Shown one piece after another: positions 1 to 7,386 of a DNA stretch of 10,729 nt; position 1 is the first letter of the stretch, and every line of letters begins with the position of its first letter. The stretch is taken from NCBI GenBank assembly GCA_028293775.1, contig JAQGOD010000282.1, forward strand, positions 1-10,729, read 5' to 3'. This stretch comes from Gammaproteobacteria bacterium (GTDB lineage Bacteria > Pseudomonadota > Gammaproteobacteria > Steroidobacterales > Steroidobacteraceae). The notes below the pieces were generated by a model. It did no database searches and was not told the DNA's origin. It saw only the letters and a list, made by a program, of their open reading frames with translations. The translations under genes were made by a program, and so were the position numbers.

Positions 1-390
1 CGCCCGGCGTTCGATGAACTCATCCATTCCCAACGCCTGCGATAGCTCGGCGGTCCGGGTTTTAAGCTGCGGCGCGCTCATTCCATGCAGCGAGCCGAAA
101 TAGCGGATGTTCTCGCGCGCCGTGAGATTGTTATAGAGCCCTGCCGCATGCGGCAGCACGCCCAAGTGCGCGCGCGCCTGGGAAGTTTCGCCCCGGATGT
201 CGATGCCATCGATGCAAGCCCTGCCTCCATCCGGAGTGAGCACACCGTACAGCATGCGCAAACAGGTGGATTTTCCCGCGCCGTTGGCGCCCAAGAGCCC
301 GGTGATCTCGCCGTCGCGTGCGACAAAAGACACATCCCTGGCCGCCTCGATGCTGCCGAAGCGCTTGCTCAAGCCCATCGCCTCGATCAT
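1..390 (-). CDS. ABC transporter ATP-binding protein, NatA-type (partial, C-terminus missing)
   Basis: The first 130 residues of a cytoplasmic ATPase subunit that would power an ABC-2-type exporter; the rest lies beyond the left edge. Walker A (GANGAGKST) is at residues 34-42. The Q-loop region (GVLPHAAGLYNNLTARENI) is at about 77-95 and has His where classical ABC ATPases have Gln. The 'GLY..LTARENI..(Y)FG.LHG' run is typical of NatA/CcmA-like efflux ATPases. ABC signature, Walker B and H-loop are out of the window. The start ATG shares an ATGA with the stop of the upstream hydrolase (4-nt overlap) and has no clear Shine-Dalgarno of its own, so translation probably depends on reinitiation. 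A permease gene would be expected next. The substrate cannot be told: NatA homologues export Na+, and relatives export antibiotics, peptides or lipids. Family call is firm; specific role is unknown. Confidence 0.93.
   Translation of the reverse strand, partial: MIEAMGLSKRFGSIEAARDVSFVARDGEITGLLGANGAGKSTCLRMLYGVLTPDGGRACIDGIDIRGETSQARAHLGVLPHAAGLYNNLTARENIRYFGSLHGMSAPQLKTRTAELSQALGMDEFIERRA
141..156. repeat. Perfect 16-bp palindrome inside the ABC ATPase gene
   Basis: CTGCCGCATGCGGCAG is its own reverse complement with no spacer. It encodes the Q-loop segment (LPHAAG) of the ATPase, so coding constraint and high GC may explain it. It could act as a protein-binding dyad or short hairpin, but nothing around it supports a specific role. 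Confidence 0.6.
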
Positions 391-1859
391 GGTGCGGGCC
401 CCGTCATGCTCAAGAAAAATGGCTCCGGCGTGTGCCGCTCCAGGCAGCTCGCATCGAGCTTCTCCGGCGCGGCGCTGTCGAGAAATTCCGCCATCAAGCG
501 CGGCACACAGCCGGTGGCTAGTTGGCCGTGACCCTCACCCGGCAATATCAGGTGTCGATGACGAACAAGGCCCACGGCTGCGCGTTCGGCATCGGCCGGC
601 GGTGTCACCGGGTCCGCTTCGCCGGACAGCAGCAGGGTGGGAATGTCGCTGTGTAAGGGCTCATGCAGGTCCGGATCCATCGGACCTCGCGGCCAAAGCT
701 TGCAGATCTCGTGCAAGGCATCCATGAGGTCCGTGCCTTGGTAAGTCTTGGCGATGACAGCGCGGTCGATCTTGGCGGTCGCAAAAAACGGTTCATCCTC
801 GCTGCAAAGCACGGTGTACTGCATGCCGTTTGCCAGCTGATCGCCGATTTGCCGCGCATTCATGACGGATTGGGAGGCGAGCGGCCGCAGCTTGGCCTGC
901 GAGGCTTGGTGAATCAGGGCGGGCAACAGCGAGGCCTGCATGGCGCTGTAGGAGAGAAAGCGCAGCGCGGCGCCGAGTATTTTGTGATTGAACTCAAGAT
1001 CCATCGGCAGGCCGCTGTTCGGATCATCGATCGTCACCATGGCCTTTTGCGGCCCGAATCGCGTGAGCAAGGAATCCAGGTTTTTTTGCAGGTCCGGATA
1101 GACCGCGGCGCAGTCGGGCGCCTGCACACAGCGCGCCAGGATCAAATGCAATGCATTCTCGCCGTCTAGGGGCGTCTCGACGCCGATCAACTGTTCCGGA
1201 TAGGTGACGCCGTCCAAAATGACTGCGTGCACGCGTGCCGGATAGCGGCGCATGTACAACTCTGCAACCCGCGTGCCGTACGAGGCGCCGTAAAAATCGA
1301 TCTGCTCGAAGCCCAAGGCCGCGCGCGCCTCCTCAAGGTCCCGTACCGCGATGCTGGTGGTGTAGAAACGCACGCGCGGCCCCAGCTTCGCGATGCAATC
1401 GACGGTTGCCTTTCGCAGCGCCGGCAAAGGATCCACCGGCTCCTGCCAGTCCTCCGGATAGTCGCAGGATTGCGGACTGGAGCTGCCGGTCCCGCGCTGA
1501 TCCAACAGCACGATGGCATGATTGCGGTTGGCGCGCGCGAAAGCGCCGCTGAAGGCCACGTATACTTGCAGCGCGCTTTGCCCAGGGCCGCCGGCCAGCA
1601 GGAATAAGGGCGACTCGCTGCTGCGGCGGTTCAAGGCCGGCACCACGGCCAACTTCAAATCTATGGATCCGTCCTTGGGATGCTCGCGGTCCAGCGGCAC
1701 ACGCAATGTGCCGCAGCGAGCGGGAATGGAGGTCAGGCGCAGCGGGTGTTCGAGCCGGCATTCCGTCAAGGGCAGCGACGCCGTATCTTGCGCAGCGGCG
1801 CGCGGTGTCCACCACGCGCACAAGCCAATCCACACCAGCGCCCAAGATATCTGCCGCAT
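387..1859 (-). CDS. Secreted alpha/beta hydrolase, TAP-like (tripeptidyl/prolyl aminopeptidase family, S33-like)
   Basis: A 490-residue exported serine hydrolase. Residues 1-23 form a signal peptide ending in AAA before Q24. The fold landmarks are LLAGGPGQS (88-96; the HGGPG-type oxyanion region), DQRGTGSS (120-127), nucleophile motif GASYGTR (191-197, Ser193), a lid region of about 200-400, then SGEADPVTP (Asp416) and GEGHG (His444), completing a Ser-Asp-His triad. The C-terminal 'TLLLSGEADPVTPP...HLILPGEGHG...C' block matches the TAP-like C-terminal domain. Several cysteines fit a periplasmic or extracellular location with disulphides. The family cleaves N-terminal residues or short peptides, and some members act on esters; the substrate here is unknown. 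A strong Shine-Dalgarno (GGGAGAAAGG) precedes the ATG. The stop overlaps the start of the ABC ATPase, implying a shared transcript and linked function in export or processing. A 7-bp dyad sits just upstream. Confidence 0.92.
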   Translation of the reverse strand: MRQISWALVWIGLCAWWTPRAAAQDTASLPLTECRLEHPLRLTSIPARCGTLRVPLDREHPKDGSIDLKLAVVPALNRRSSESPLFLLAGGPGQSALQVYVAFSGAFARANRNHAIVLLDQRGTGSSSPQSCDYPEDWQEPVDPLPALRKATVDCIAKLGPRVRFYTTSIAVRDLEEARAALGFEQIDFYGASYGTRVAELYMRRYPARVHAVILDGVTYPEQLIGVETPLDGENALHLILARCVQAPDCAAVYPDLQKNLDSLLTRFGPQKAMVTIDDPNSGLPMDLEFNHKILGAALRFLSYSAMQASLLPALIHQASQAKLRPLASQSVMNARQIGDQLANGMQYTVLCSEDEPFFATAKIDRAVIAKTYQGTDLMDALHEICKLWPRGPMDPDLHEPLHSDIPTLLLSGEADPVTPPADAERAAVGLVRHRHLILPGEGHGQLATGCVPRLMAEFLDSAAPEKLDASCLERHTPEPFFLSMTGPAP

Positions 1860-1867
1860 GCCTTTCT

Positions 1868-1887
1868 CCCTACATCAGATTGTAGGG
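1868..1887 (-). promoter_or_regulatory. Dyad CCCTACA-N6-TGTAGGG overlapping a possible -10 box and the ribosome site of the hydrolase gene
   Basis: A perfect 7-bp inverted repeat with a 6-nt spacer lies 8 bp upstream of the hydrolase ATG. Read on the minus strand, TACAAT (1879-1884) resembles a sigma70 -10 box, but I see no good -35 at 16-18 bp. The proximal arm ends in GGG, the first bases of the Shine-Dalgarno. It could be an operator covering the -10, or an RNA hairpin masking part of the ribosome site. Both readings are inferences; the symmetry itself is directly visible. The fumarase gene starts about 70 bp away on the other side. Confidence 0.45.
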
Positions 1888-1948
1888 GATTCGCTACCCA
1901 CGCTTGGAGCATGTTGGTAGATTTGCGGCACAGTTGGACTTTTGTTTT

Positions 1949-1953
1949 GAGGA
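1949..1953 (+). promoter_or_regulatory. Ribosome binding site fixing the fumarase start
   Basis: GAGGA lies 4 nt before the ATG at 1958. The frame is open further upstream to an ATG at 1904, but that start would add an 18-residue extension without family character and has no comparable ribosome site. The internal ATG is therefore preferred. Confidence 0.65.
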
Positions 1954-1957
1954 CACC

Positions 1958-3481
1958 ATGACCGTCATTCGCGAAGCCGATGTGATTACCAGTGTCGCCG
2001 GCGCCCTGCAATACATTTCTTACTACCACTCTGCGGATTTCATCCGCGCCATGGGGCGTGCCTACGAGATCGAGCAAAGTCCCTCGGCGCGCGATGCCAT
2101 TGCGCAGATTCTCACCAATTCTCGCATGTGCGCCGAAGGCCACCGGCCGATCTGCCAGGACACCGGCATCGTGGTGGTATTCGTCAAAGTGGGTATGGGG
2201 GTGTCTTGGGACGCAACCTCGGACCTGGAATCCATGATCAATGCGGGCGTGCGCCGCGCCTATCTTGACCCGGCGAATAAACTGCGCGCTTCCATCGTTT
2301 CAGATCCGGCATTCAAGCGCGGCAACACCCGCGACAATACACCGGCCGTCATCCACACCGAATTGGTTCCCGGGGATCAGGTCGAGATTACCGTCGCCGC
2401 GAAAGGCGGAGGATCGGAAAACAAGTCCATGTTCGCGATGCTGAACCCGGCCGATTCCGTCGCCGACTGGGTGCTGGAAAGGGTGCCTGAGATGGGGGCG
2501 GGGTGGTGCCCGCCCGGAATGCTCGGCGTCGGTATCGGGGGCAGCGCGGAGAAGGCCATGCTGCTTGCGAAGAAGTCGCTCATGGAGCCGATCGACATCG
2601 GCGAGCTGATCGCGCGCGGGCCGAAAACGCCGTTGGAGGAGTTGCGGCTGGAAATTTATCGGCGGGTGAATGCGTTAGGGTTAGGCGCGCAAGGCTTGGG
2701 CGGGCTGACCACGGTACTGGATGTCAAGATTCTGGATTATCCGACCCATGCGGTATCACTGCCGGTCGCGGTGATTCCGAATTGCGCGGCGACCCGCCAT
2801 ATCCACTTTACCTTGGATGGCAGTGGTCCGGCGGTGCTGACGCCGCCGGATCTCAACCTGTGGCCCAAAGTCAATTGGCGTCCGGATGCCGGCGCACGCC
2901 GCGTATCGCTCGACGGTCTGACGAAAGAGCAAATCGCCACCTGGAAACCGGGCGAGCGCATGCTGTTGTCGGGCAAGCTCCTGACCGGTCGCGATGCCGC
3001 GCACAAGCGCATCTGCGCCTTGCTCGATTCCGGCAAGCCCCTGCCCGATGGCTTGGATTTCACCGGCCGCGTGATCTACTACGTCGGCCCAGTCGATCCG
3101 GTGGGCAGCGAGGTGGTAGGACCGGCGGGCCCGACCACGGCCAATCGCATGGATCGATTCACCGACACCATGCTTGGCAAATCGGGACTCTTGGCGATGA
3201 TCGGAAAGGCCGAGCGGGGACCTGAAACCGTCGCCTCCATCGCCAAGCATCGCTCCGCCTACTTGATCGCCGTCGGCGGAGCGGCTTTCCTGGTGTCTAA
3301 CGCCATTCGCGCCAGCCGCGTCGTCGCGTTTCCGGAACTGGGCATGGAAGCGGTGTACGAATTCCAGGTCAAGGACATGCCGGTCACGGTGGCGGTCAGC
3401 GCGGACGGTGAATCGGTGCACGAGACGGGGCCCGCGAAATGGGCAGGAAAATTTGCAGGCATTCCCGTGGCCGTGGAATAG
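1958..3481 (+). CDS. fumA: Fumarate hydratase, class I ([4Fe-4S], oxygen-sensitive type)
   Basis: A cytoplasmic TCA-cycle enzyme interconverting fumarate and L-malate. The 507-residue product has the single-chain architecture of class I fumarases: an N-terminal alpha domain (about 1-290) and a C-terminal beta domain (about 300-507). Three cysteines sit in the conserved contexts that bind the [4Fe-4S] cluster: RPICQDTG (Cys66), GWCPPGMLG (Cys184) and PNCAATRH (Cys276). Other family blocks are GGGSENKSMF (160-169), GIGGSAEKA (192-200) and, in the beta domain, YYVGPVDP followed by GPAGPTTANRMD. Length agrees with the family (E. coli FumA is 548). It stands alone, divergent from the hydrolase/ABC unit and convergent with the GNAT gene, with 19 bp to that gene's stop. 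No substitution at a key residue was seen. Class I is certain; whether it should be called fumA or fumB by orthology cannot be settled here. Confidence 0.96.
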   Translation: MTVIREADVITSVAGALQYISYYHSADFIRAMGRAYEIEQSPSARDAIAQILTNSRMCAEGHRPICQDTGIVVVFVKVGMGVSWDATSDLESMINAGVRRAYLDPANKLRASIVSDPAFKRGNTRDNTPAVIHTELVPGDQVEITVAAKGGGSENKSMFAMLNPADSVADWVLERVPEMGAGWCPPGMLGVGIGGSAEKAMLLAKKSLMEPIDIGELIARGPKTPLEELRLEIYRRVNALGLGAQGLGGLTTVLDVKILDYPTHAVSLPVAVIPNCAATRHIHFTLDGSGPAVLTPPDLNLWPKVNWRPDAGARRVSLDGLTKEQIATWKPGERMLLSGKLLTGRDAAHKRICALLDSGKPLPDGLDFTGRVIYYVGPVDPVGSEVVGPAGPTTANRMDRFTDTMLGKSGLLAMIGKAERGPETVASIAKHRSAYLIAVGGAAFLVSNAIRASRVVAFPELGMEAVYEFQVKDMPVTVAVSADGESVHETGPAKWAGKFAGIPVAVE

Positions 3482-3500
3482 CCGTCGTCGGCCAGCGCCC

Positions 3501-3965
3501 TCAGAGCATTTTTCGCATCAATAGCGCCGCGCCAAAGCGGGTCTCGAAGCTGCCGACGATGACAAAACCGCACGCAAGGTAGAACTGCTTCGCGTGCGTG
3601 TTGCCCACGACATGCAAGACATTCGAGCCCCCGCTGCGCGCCACCTCGGCGCAATGCTCGAGCAGCGTGCGTCCCACGCCGCGCCGTTGGGTGCCGGGAT
3701 CGACGAACAACGCGTCAAGATCCGTGTCGCCATCATCGCGGGGCAGGATGGCGGAAAAACCGACGATGGTGCCCCCCTGTTCCAGTACGAATACGCCTCC
3801 GGCGCTGATCTGCTCCACCGGCATGTCGATTGCATCGGGATGGCGCAGCAAGGCTTCGCGATCCCCTTCGTTGCCGAGCGATGCGCGCAACTGCAGCGCC
3901 TCTAATGTTTTGCGTTCAGCGGGGATGGCACGACGAATGGTCACCGCCCGACTATACCCGTTCAC
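3501..3965 (-). CDS. GNAT-family N-acetyltransferase
   Basis: A small cytoplasmic acyltransferase using acetyl-CoA, 154 residues from the GTG at 3965. Motif A, the pyrophosphate-binding loop, is FVDPGTQRRGVGRTLLEHC with QRRGVG at 93-98. Motif B is NTHAKQFYLACGF at about 122-134, and the strand VFVLEQGGTIVGFSAI precedes motif A, as usual for the fold. The start is uncertain: a second GTG at 3944 would give VTIRRAIPAER..., which looks like a typical GNAT N-terminus, but neither start has a convincing ribosome site. It lies 27 bp downstream of the redoxin gene on the same strand, so the two are probably co-transcribed. The acceptor (small molecule, antibiotic or protein N-terminus) cannot be inferred from the sequence. 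Confidence 0.88.
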   Translation of the reverse strand: MNGYSRAVTIRRAIPAERKTLEALQLRASLGNEGDREALLRHPDAIDMPVEQISAGGVFVLEQGGTIVGFSAILPRDDGDTDLDALFVDPGTQRRGVGRTLLEHCAEVARSGGSNVLHVVGNTHAKQFYLACGFVIVGSFETRFGAALLMRKML

Positions 3966-3992
3966 CGCGGACCCAAAGTTCCGCTCCCGCGG

Positions 3993-4655
3993 TCAGTATT
4001 TGATGGAGCACCCGTACGGTCGGGTTACCGCGCGGGGCGCCGCGTGACCTTGGGCGACGGCCATCATCGCTTCTTTGAGATACGGCTCGGCGCGAGCGAT
4101 ATCCGCTTCATCCGAAGTTGCGATGCTGTCCATGCCGCCCATGTACTGCAAGGCGCCGTTCGGATCGATGACGAACAGCTGCGGCGTCGTCTTCGCAGCG
4201 TACAAACGCGCCACGGTACCCGCTGGATCCAAGATCACTGCGCTGGGGACCGCCTTGCGCGATTGAGTCAGGGCATCCGCACCGGCACCGTTGACGTAGC
4301 CCTGTTTGCCCGGCGCGGAGGAAATGACGGTGAGCCAAACGATGCCGTTGTCGCGCGCAAGGCCCTGCACACTTTGCATGTTGCCACTGTTGTAATGCTT
4401 GCGCGTGTAAGGGCAGTCGGCATTGGTCCATTCCAGCACCACGATTTTGCCGCGGTAATCATTCAAATGAACCTGGTTGCCCTGGGTATCGGCGGCCGTG
4501 AAGTCCGGAGCTGGCTGGCCGATTTGCAGAGGCGTGCCGGCTGCGACGTCAAAAATGCCGATGAGGCCCACCACGAGGGCGACGATGACGGCAGCGGCCA
4601 GGATGCCTGCGCCGCCATGATCTTGGCCCGGGGTGTTTGACGTATTGCGGCCCAT
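3993..4655 (-). CDS. Membrane-anchored thioredoxin-fold (redoxin/AhpC-TSA-like) protein
   Basis: A 220-residue protein with a short N-terminal cytoplasmic tail, one hydrophobic helix (about residues 16-36) and a thioredoxin/peroxiredoxin-like domain that should face the periplasm. The domain begins GQPAPDFTAADTQG (46-59) and continues IVVLEWTNADCPYTRKHY. In place of a CxxC pair it has CPYT, with a single active-site cysteine, Cys81. Downstream are the cis-Pro-type segment KTTPQLFVIDPNG (about 155-167) and a C-terminal RPYGCSIKY carrying the only other cysteine, Cys216. I recall the NADCP(Y/F).RKHY...SGNMQ and C-terminal GCS(V/I)KY pattern from a conserved but poorly characterised proteobacterial family. 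Cys216 could resolve Cys81, which is inference. Although the frame stays open far upstream opposite mnmG, the ATG at 4655 has a strong GAGGAG ribosome site and immediately precedes the membrane helix. Peroxidase, reductase or chaperone activity is undetermined. Confidence 0.9.
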   Translation of the reverse strand: MGRNTSNTPGQDHGGAGILAAAVIVALVVGLIGIFDVAAGTPLQIGQPAPDFTAADTQGNQVHLNDYRGKIVVLEWTNADCPYTRKHYNSGNMQSVQGLARDNGIVWLTVISSAPGKQGYVNGAGADALTQSRKAVPSAVILDPAGTVARLYAAKTTPQLFVIDPNGALQYMGGMDSIATSDEADIARAEPYLKEAMMAVAQGHAAPRAVTRPYGCSIKY

Positions 4656-4784
4656 TATCCGCTCCTCGATTTTCTCAAGCGTGTAGGAGTGAGAGGCGGA
4701 CACAAGCGCAATGGTTCCCTGGTGATTTTTTGAGCATAGGTTTAAGGTAGCGACCCCTGATAAAAAACGAGTAGATTCAGCCTG
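4656..4784. other. Divergent intergenic region between the redoxin gene and mnmG
   Basis: This 129-bp gap must hold the promoters for both flanking genes. A T6 tract (4726-4731) and an A6 tract (4762-4767) are centred about 36 bp apart and may give intrinsic bending or UP-element-like behaviour. I could not find a -35/-10 pair with 16-18 bp spacing on either strand that I would defend. The mnmG ATG has no clear Shine-Dalgarno. No terminator is expected or seen. Confidence 0.4.
4662..4667 (-). promoter_or_regulatory. Ribosome binding site fixing the redoxin start
   Basis: GAGGAG on the minus strand lies 6 nt before the ATG at 4655. This selects the 220-residue product over the 909-residue open frame that begins at 6722 and is antisense to mnmG. 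Confidence 0.75.
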
Positions 4785-6671
4785 ATGCGTTTCGCGAAGC
4801 AATACCAGGTCATCGTGATAGGCGGCGGCCATGCCGGCACCGAAGCTGCCCTCGCGGCCGCGCGCATGGGGGCGAGTACGTTGCTGCTCACGCATAACAT
4901 CGAGACCCTGGGGCAGATGAGCTGCAACCCCGCGATCGGAGGCATCGGCAAAGGGCATCTGGTCAAAGAAATCGACGCGCTCGGCGGTGCGATGGCACGT
5001 GCCACCGACCAGGCGGGCATACAGTTTCGCACCTTGAACGCCAGCAAGGGCCCGGCCGTGCGCGCCACCCGCGCGCAGGCGGACCGACAACTGTACCGCC
5101 GCGCCATACGGCGCATCCTCGAATCGCAGGATCATTTGACGCTCTTCCAGCAAGAGGCGGCTGATTTGCTGCTCGAGGGCGATCGGGTGGTCGGCGTGAT
5201 GACGCAAAGCGGCATCGAATTGCGTGCCCAGGCGGTGGTGCTGACCGTGGGTACTTTTTTGGGCGGCAAAATTCACGTCGGGCTCGAAAGTCATCCGGGC
5301 GGCCGGGCGGGCGATGCGCCCTCGACGCACCTGGCGGCGCGTCTGCGCGAATTGCAGTTGCGAGTCGGGCGGTTGAAAACCGGCACGCCGCCGCGGATCG
5401 ACGGCCGCAGCATCGATTTTTCGGCGCTGCGCGAGCAGCACAGCGATGAACCGCGGCCGGTGTTCTCGTATCTCAGCACTCGCGCTGTGCACCCGCGCCA
5501 GATCCCCTGCCACATCACGGCGACCAACGAACGTACTCACGACATCATTCGTGCCGCGACGATGCGTTCGCCGCTGTTCACCGGTTTGATCGAAGGGGTC
5601 GGCCCGCGCTACTGCCCCTCTGTGGAGGACAAGGTGGTGCGGTTCGCGGACAAGCAGTCGCATCAAATCTTCGTCGAACCCGAGGGCTTGGATACGCACG
5701 AGATCTATCCCAACGGCATCTCGACCAGCCTGCCCTTCGATGTGCAGTATGAATTCGTGCGCAGCATCGCAGGCTTCGAACAGGCGCACATCACGCGGCC
5801 GGGCTATGCCATCGAGTACGATTTTTTTGATCCGCGCGATTTGAAGTACAGCCTGGAGAGCAAATTTCTCGCAGGGCTCTATTTTGCGGGCCAGATCAAC
5901 GGAACGACCGGCTATGAGGAAGCGGCCGCGCAGGGGCTGCTTGCCGGCATCAACGCGGCGCTGCAGGGACGCGACGCCTGGTGTCCGAAGCGCAGCGAAG
6001 CGTATATCGGCGTGCTGGTGGATGATTTGATCACCCGCGGTGCGACCGAGCCGTACCGTATGTTCACCAGCCGCGCCGAGTACCGTCTGTCCCTGCGCGA
6101 AGACAATGCGGATCTGCGTCTGACCGAACACGGTAGAGCGCTGGGCTTGGTCGATGATGAACGTTGGGAGTTCTTTCAGCGCAAGCGCGGCATTGTCGAG
6201 TCGGAGATCGACAGGCTCGAGCATGCCGTCGTTCAACCTGGCGAGGTCGATACGGCATTGCTCGGCAAGCTCAAGGCCCCGCTGTTGCGCGAGGCCCATG
6301 CCTTCGACTTGCTGCGTCGGCCGGAAATCTCGTACGACGATCTGACCTGCGCGGCACCCGGCCCGGCCGCCGACTGGCACGACGAGCGCCTGCGGGAACA
6401 AGTAAAACTTCAGGTCGAGGTGCAGGCGAAATATTCGGGCTACTTGAAGCGCCAGAGCGATGAGATCGAGCGGCAGCTGAAACACGAGGAACTGCTCTTG
6501 CCCGCTGACATCGATTACTCGCAAGTCTCCGGGCTTTCGAACGAAGCGCGCCAGCGCCTCTGCGATGTGCGGCCGGAAACGTTGGGGCAAGCCGCGCGCA
6601 TTCCGGGACTGACGCCTGCCGCGGTGTCGCAGTTGCTGGTGCACTTGAAGAAGCGCGATCGAGCCGCCTAG
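4785..6671 (+). CDS. mnmG: tRNA uridine-5-carboxymethylaminomethyl(34) synthesis enzyme MnmG (GidA)
   Basis: The FAD-dependent partner of MnmE. Together they install the (carboxymethyl)aminomethyl group at C5 of U34 in tRNAs reading split codon boxes, using methylene-tetrahydrofolate and glycine or ammonium. The 628-residue product is full family length (E. coli 629). It has the dinucleotide-binding GGGHAG (13-18), the [21 protein letters not shown] block (48-68) with Cys47 just before it, MnmG signature 1 [12 protein letters not shown] (Cys277) and signature 2 [15 protein letters not shown] (370-384). Cys47 and Cys277 fall at the same positions as the functionally important cysteines of the E. 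coli enzyme. The C-terminal helical domain (about 550-628, ending [12 protein letters not shown]), which contacts MnmE, is intact. The ATG start is supported by homology rather than by a ribosome site. mnmE is not in the window. rsmG lies 3.7 kb downstream instead of adjacent. Confidence 0.98.
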   Translation: MRFAKQYQVIVIGGGHAGTEAALAAARMGASTLLLTHNIETLGQMSCNPAIGGIGKGHLVKEIDALGGAMARATDQAGIQFRTLNASKGPAVRATRAQADRQLYRRAIRRILESQDHLTLFQQEAADLLLEGDRVVGVMTQSGIELRAQAVVLTVGTFLGGKIHVGLESHPGGRAGDAPSTHLAARLRELQLRVGRLKTGTPPRIDGRSIDFSALREQHSDEPRPVFSYLSTRAVHPRQIPCHITATNERTHDIIRAATMRSPLFTGLIEGVGPRYCPSVEDKVVRFADKQSHQIFVEPEGLDTHEIYPNGISTSLPFDVQYEFVRSIAGFEQAHITRPGYAIEYDFFDPRDLKYSLESKFLAGLYFAGQINGTTGYEEAAAQGLLAGINAALQGRDAWCPKRSEAYIGVLVDDLITRGATEPYRMFTSRAEYRLSLREDNADLRLTEHGRALGLVDDERWEFFQRKRGIVESEIDRLEHAVVQPGEVDTALLGKLKAPLLREAHAFDLLRRPEISYDDLTCAAPGPAADWHDERLREQVKLQVEVQAKYSGYLKRQSDEIERQLKHEELLLPADIDYSQVSGLSNEARQRLCDVRPETLGQAARIPGLTPAAVSQLLVHLKKRDRAA

Positions 6672-6738
6672 TGGCAATTTGCCCGCCCACTCTTTAACAT
6701 CAGCGCACTTTACTGATCTCAAAGGCTCGGAGAACTAG

Positions 6739-7371
6739 ATGCTTTTTCGATTGAAGCCCTTAAGCTGGGTCGTCGGCGCCGCGCTGACTTTAAGCCTGTC
6801 AATGGGCGCGCACGCCGCGGGTGATCCGGTCCAGGGCGAGAAGAAATTTTATACCTGCTACGGCTGCCACGGCGTCGCCAATTACAAGAACGCCTATCCC
6901 GATTACAGCGTGCCGAAGCTGCGTCACCAAACTGCCGAGTACTTGATCGCGGCAGTGCAGGAGTATCGAGAGGGCTTGAGGCCCCACGCGACCATGCACG
7001 CGCAAGCGGCCTCGCTGTCGGATCAGGATATTCAAGACATCGCCGCCTACCTGCAAGGTCCCGAGGCGGTGAAACCCGGCGCGAGTACCCAGGCCAAGCC
7101 GCCGAAACAAGTCGCTGCCTGCGTCGCCTGCCACGGCGAGACGGGTCTTGGCGTCGAGGCGCCCCTGAACCCCAAGCCCCCCGTGCTGGCCGGACAGCAT
7201 GAGGACTATCTTGAACAGGCCTTGATCTCTTACCGCAATGGCCGCCGCAAGAACGTGGTCATGGCAGGCATGGCGCAGCTGTTGAAAACCGACGAAGACG
7301 TACAAATTGCCGCCGAGTACTTCGCGAAGCAGCCTTCGCCGCTGACCACCGCGACCACCAATAGCAAATAA
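6739..7371 (+). CDS. Cytochrome c4-like dihaem c-type cytochrome
   Basis: A periplasmic electron carrier, 210 residues. Residues 1-26 are a signal peptide ending AHA-A. Two similar class I cytochrome c domains follow, each with one haem-attachment motif: CYGCH (Cys40, Cys43, His44) and CVACH (Cys128, Cys131, His132). Likely sixth ligands are Met86 in the first domain (ATMHAQAASLSDQDI) and Met175 or Met178 in the second (VVMAGMAQLL); the second choice is uncertain. The SDQDIQDIAAYL and TDEDVQIAAEYF helices are the C-terminal helices of the two domains. This tandem arrangement is the cytochrome c4 layout, known to pass electrons from the bc1 complex to cbb3 or other terminal oxidases. A GGAGA ribosome site lies 5 nt before the ATG. 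It follows mnmG by 67 bp, so either has its own promoter or reads through from mnmG. It converges on the S9 peptidase gene with 15 bp between the stops and no visible terminator. Confidence 0.93.
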   Translation: MLFRLKPLSWVVGAALTLSLSMGAHAAGDPVQGEKKFYTCYGCHGVANYKNAYPDYSVPKLRHQTAEYLIAAVQEYREGLRPHATMHAQAASLSDQDIQDIAAYLQGPEAVKPGASTQAKPPKQVAACVACHGETGLGVEAPLNPKPPVLAGQHEDYLEQALISYRNGRRKNVVMAGMAQLLKTDEDVQIAAEYFAKQPSPLTTATTNSK

Positions 7372-7386
7372 CTGTACCCTTAGCGC

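Noticed and set aside
663..1169. Plus-strand open frame opposite the TAP-like hydrolase, and similar ones at 85-531 and 197-727
   Set aside because: Arg/His/Gln-rich shadow translations of the minus-strand hydrolase and ABC genes, with no family features.
1904..1957. Upstream ATG at 1904 as the fumarase start
   Set aside because: It adds 18 residues without family likeness and lacks a good ribosome site, whereas the ATG at 1958 has GAGGA 4 nt upstream.
3481..3500. Short GCCG-TCGT-CGGC hairpin between the fumarase and GNAT stops as a bidirectional terminator
   Set aside because: The stem is only 4 bp and no T-tract follows on either strand.
4656..4784. Replication origin or DnaA-box cluster near mnmG
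   Set aside because: mnmG is often near oriC, but I found no TTATNCACA-type box in the gap or nearby; the A/T tracts alone are not enough.
6699..6717. ATCAG-N9-CTGAT inverted repeat before the cytochrome gene as an FNR/ANR site
   Set aside because: The half-sites and spacing do not match TTGAT-N4-ATCAA; a 5-bp repeat like this is expected by chance.
4785..6722. Antisense part of a 909-residue minus-strand open frame as a real coding region
   Set aside because: It mirrors mnmG, whose motifs are unmistakable; it has biased composition and no recognisable domain. Only the final 220 codons (redoxin) are supported.
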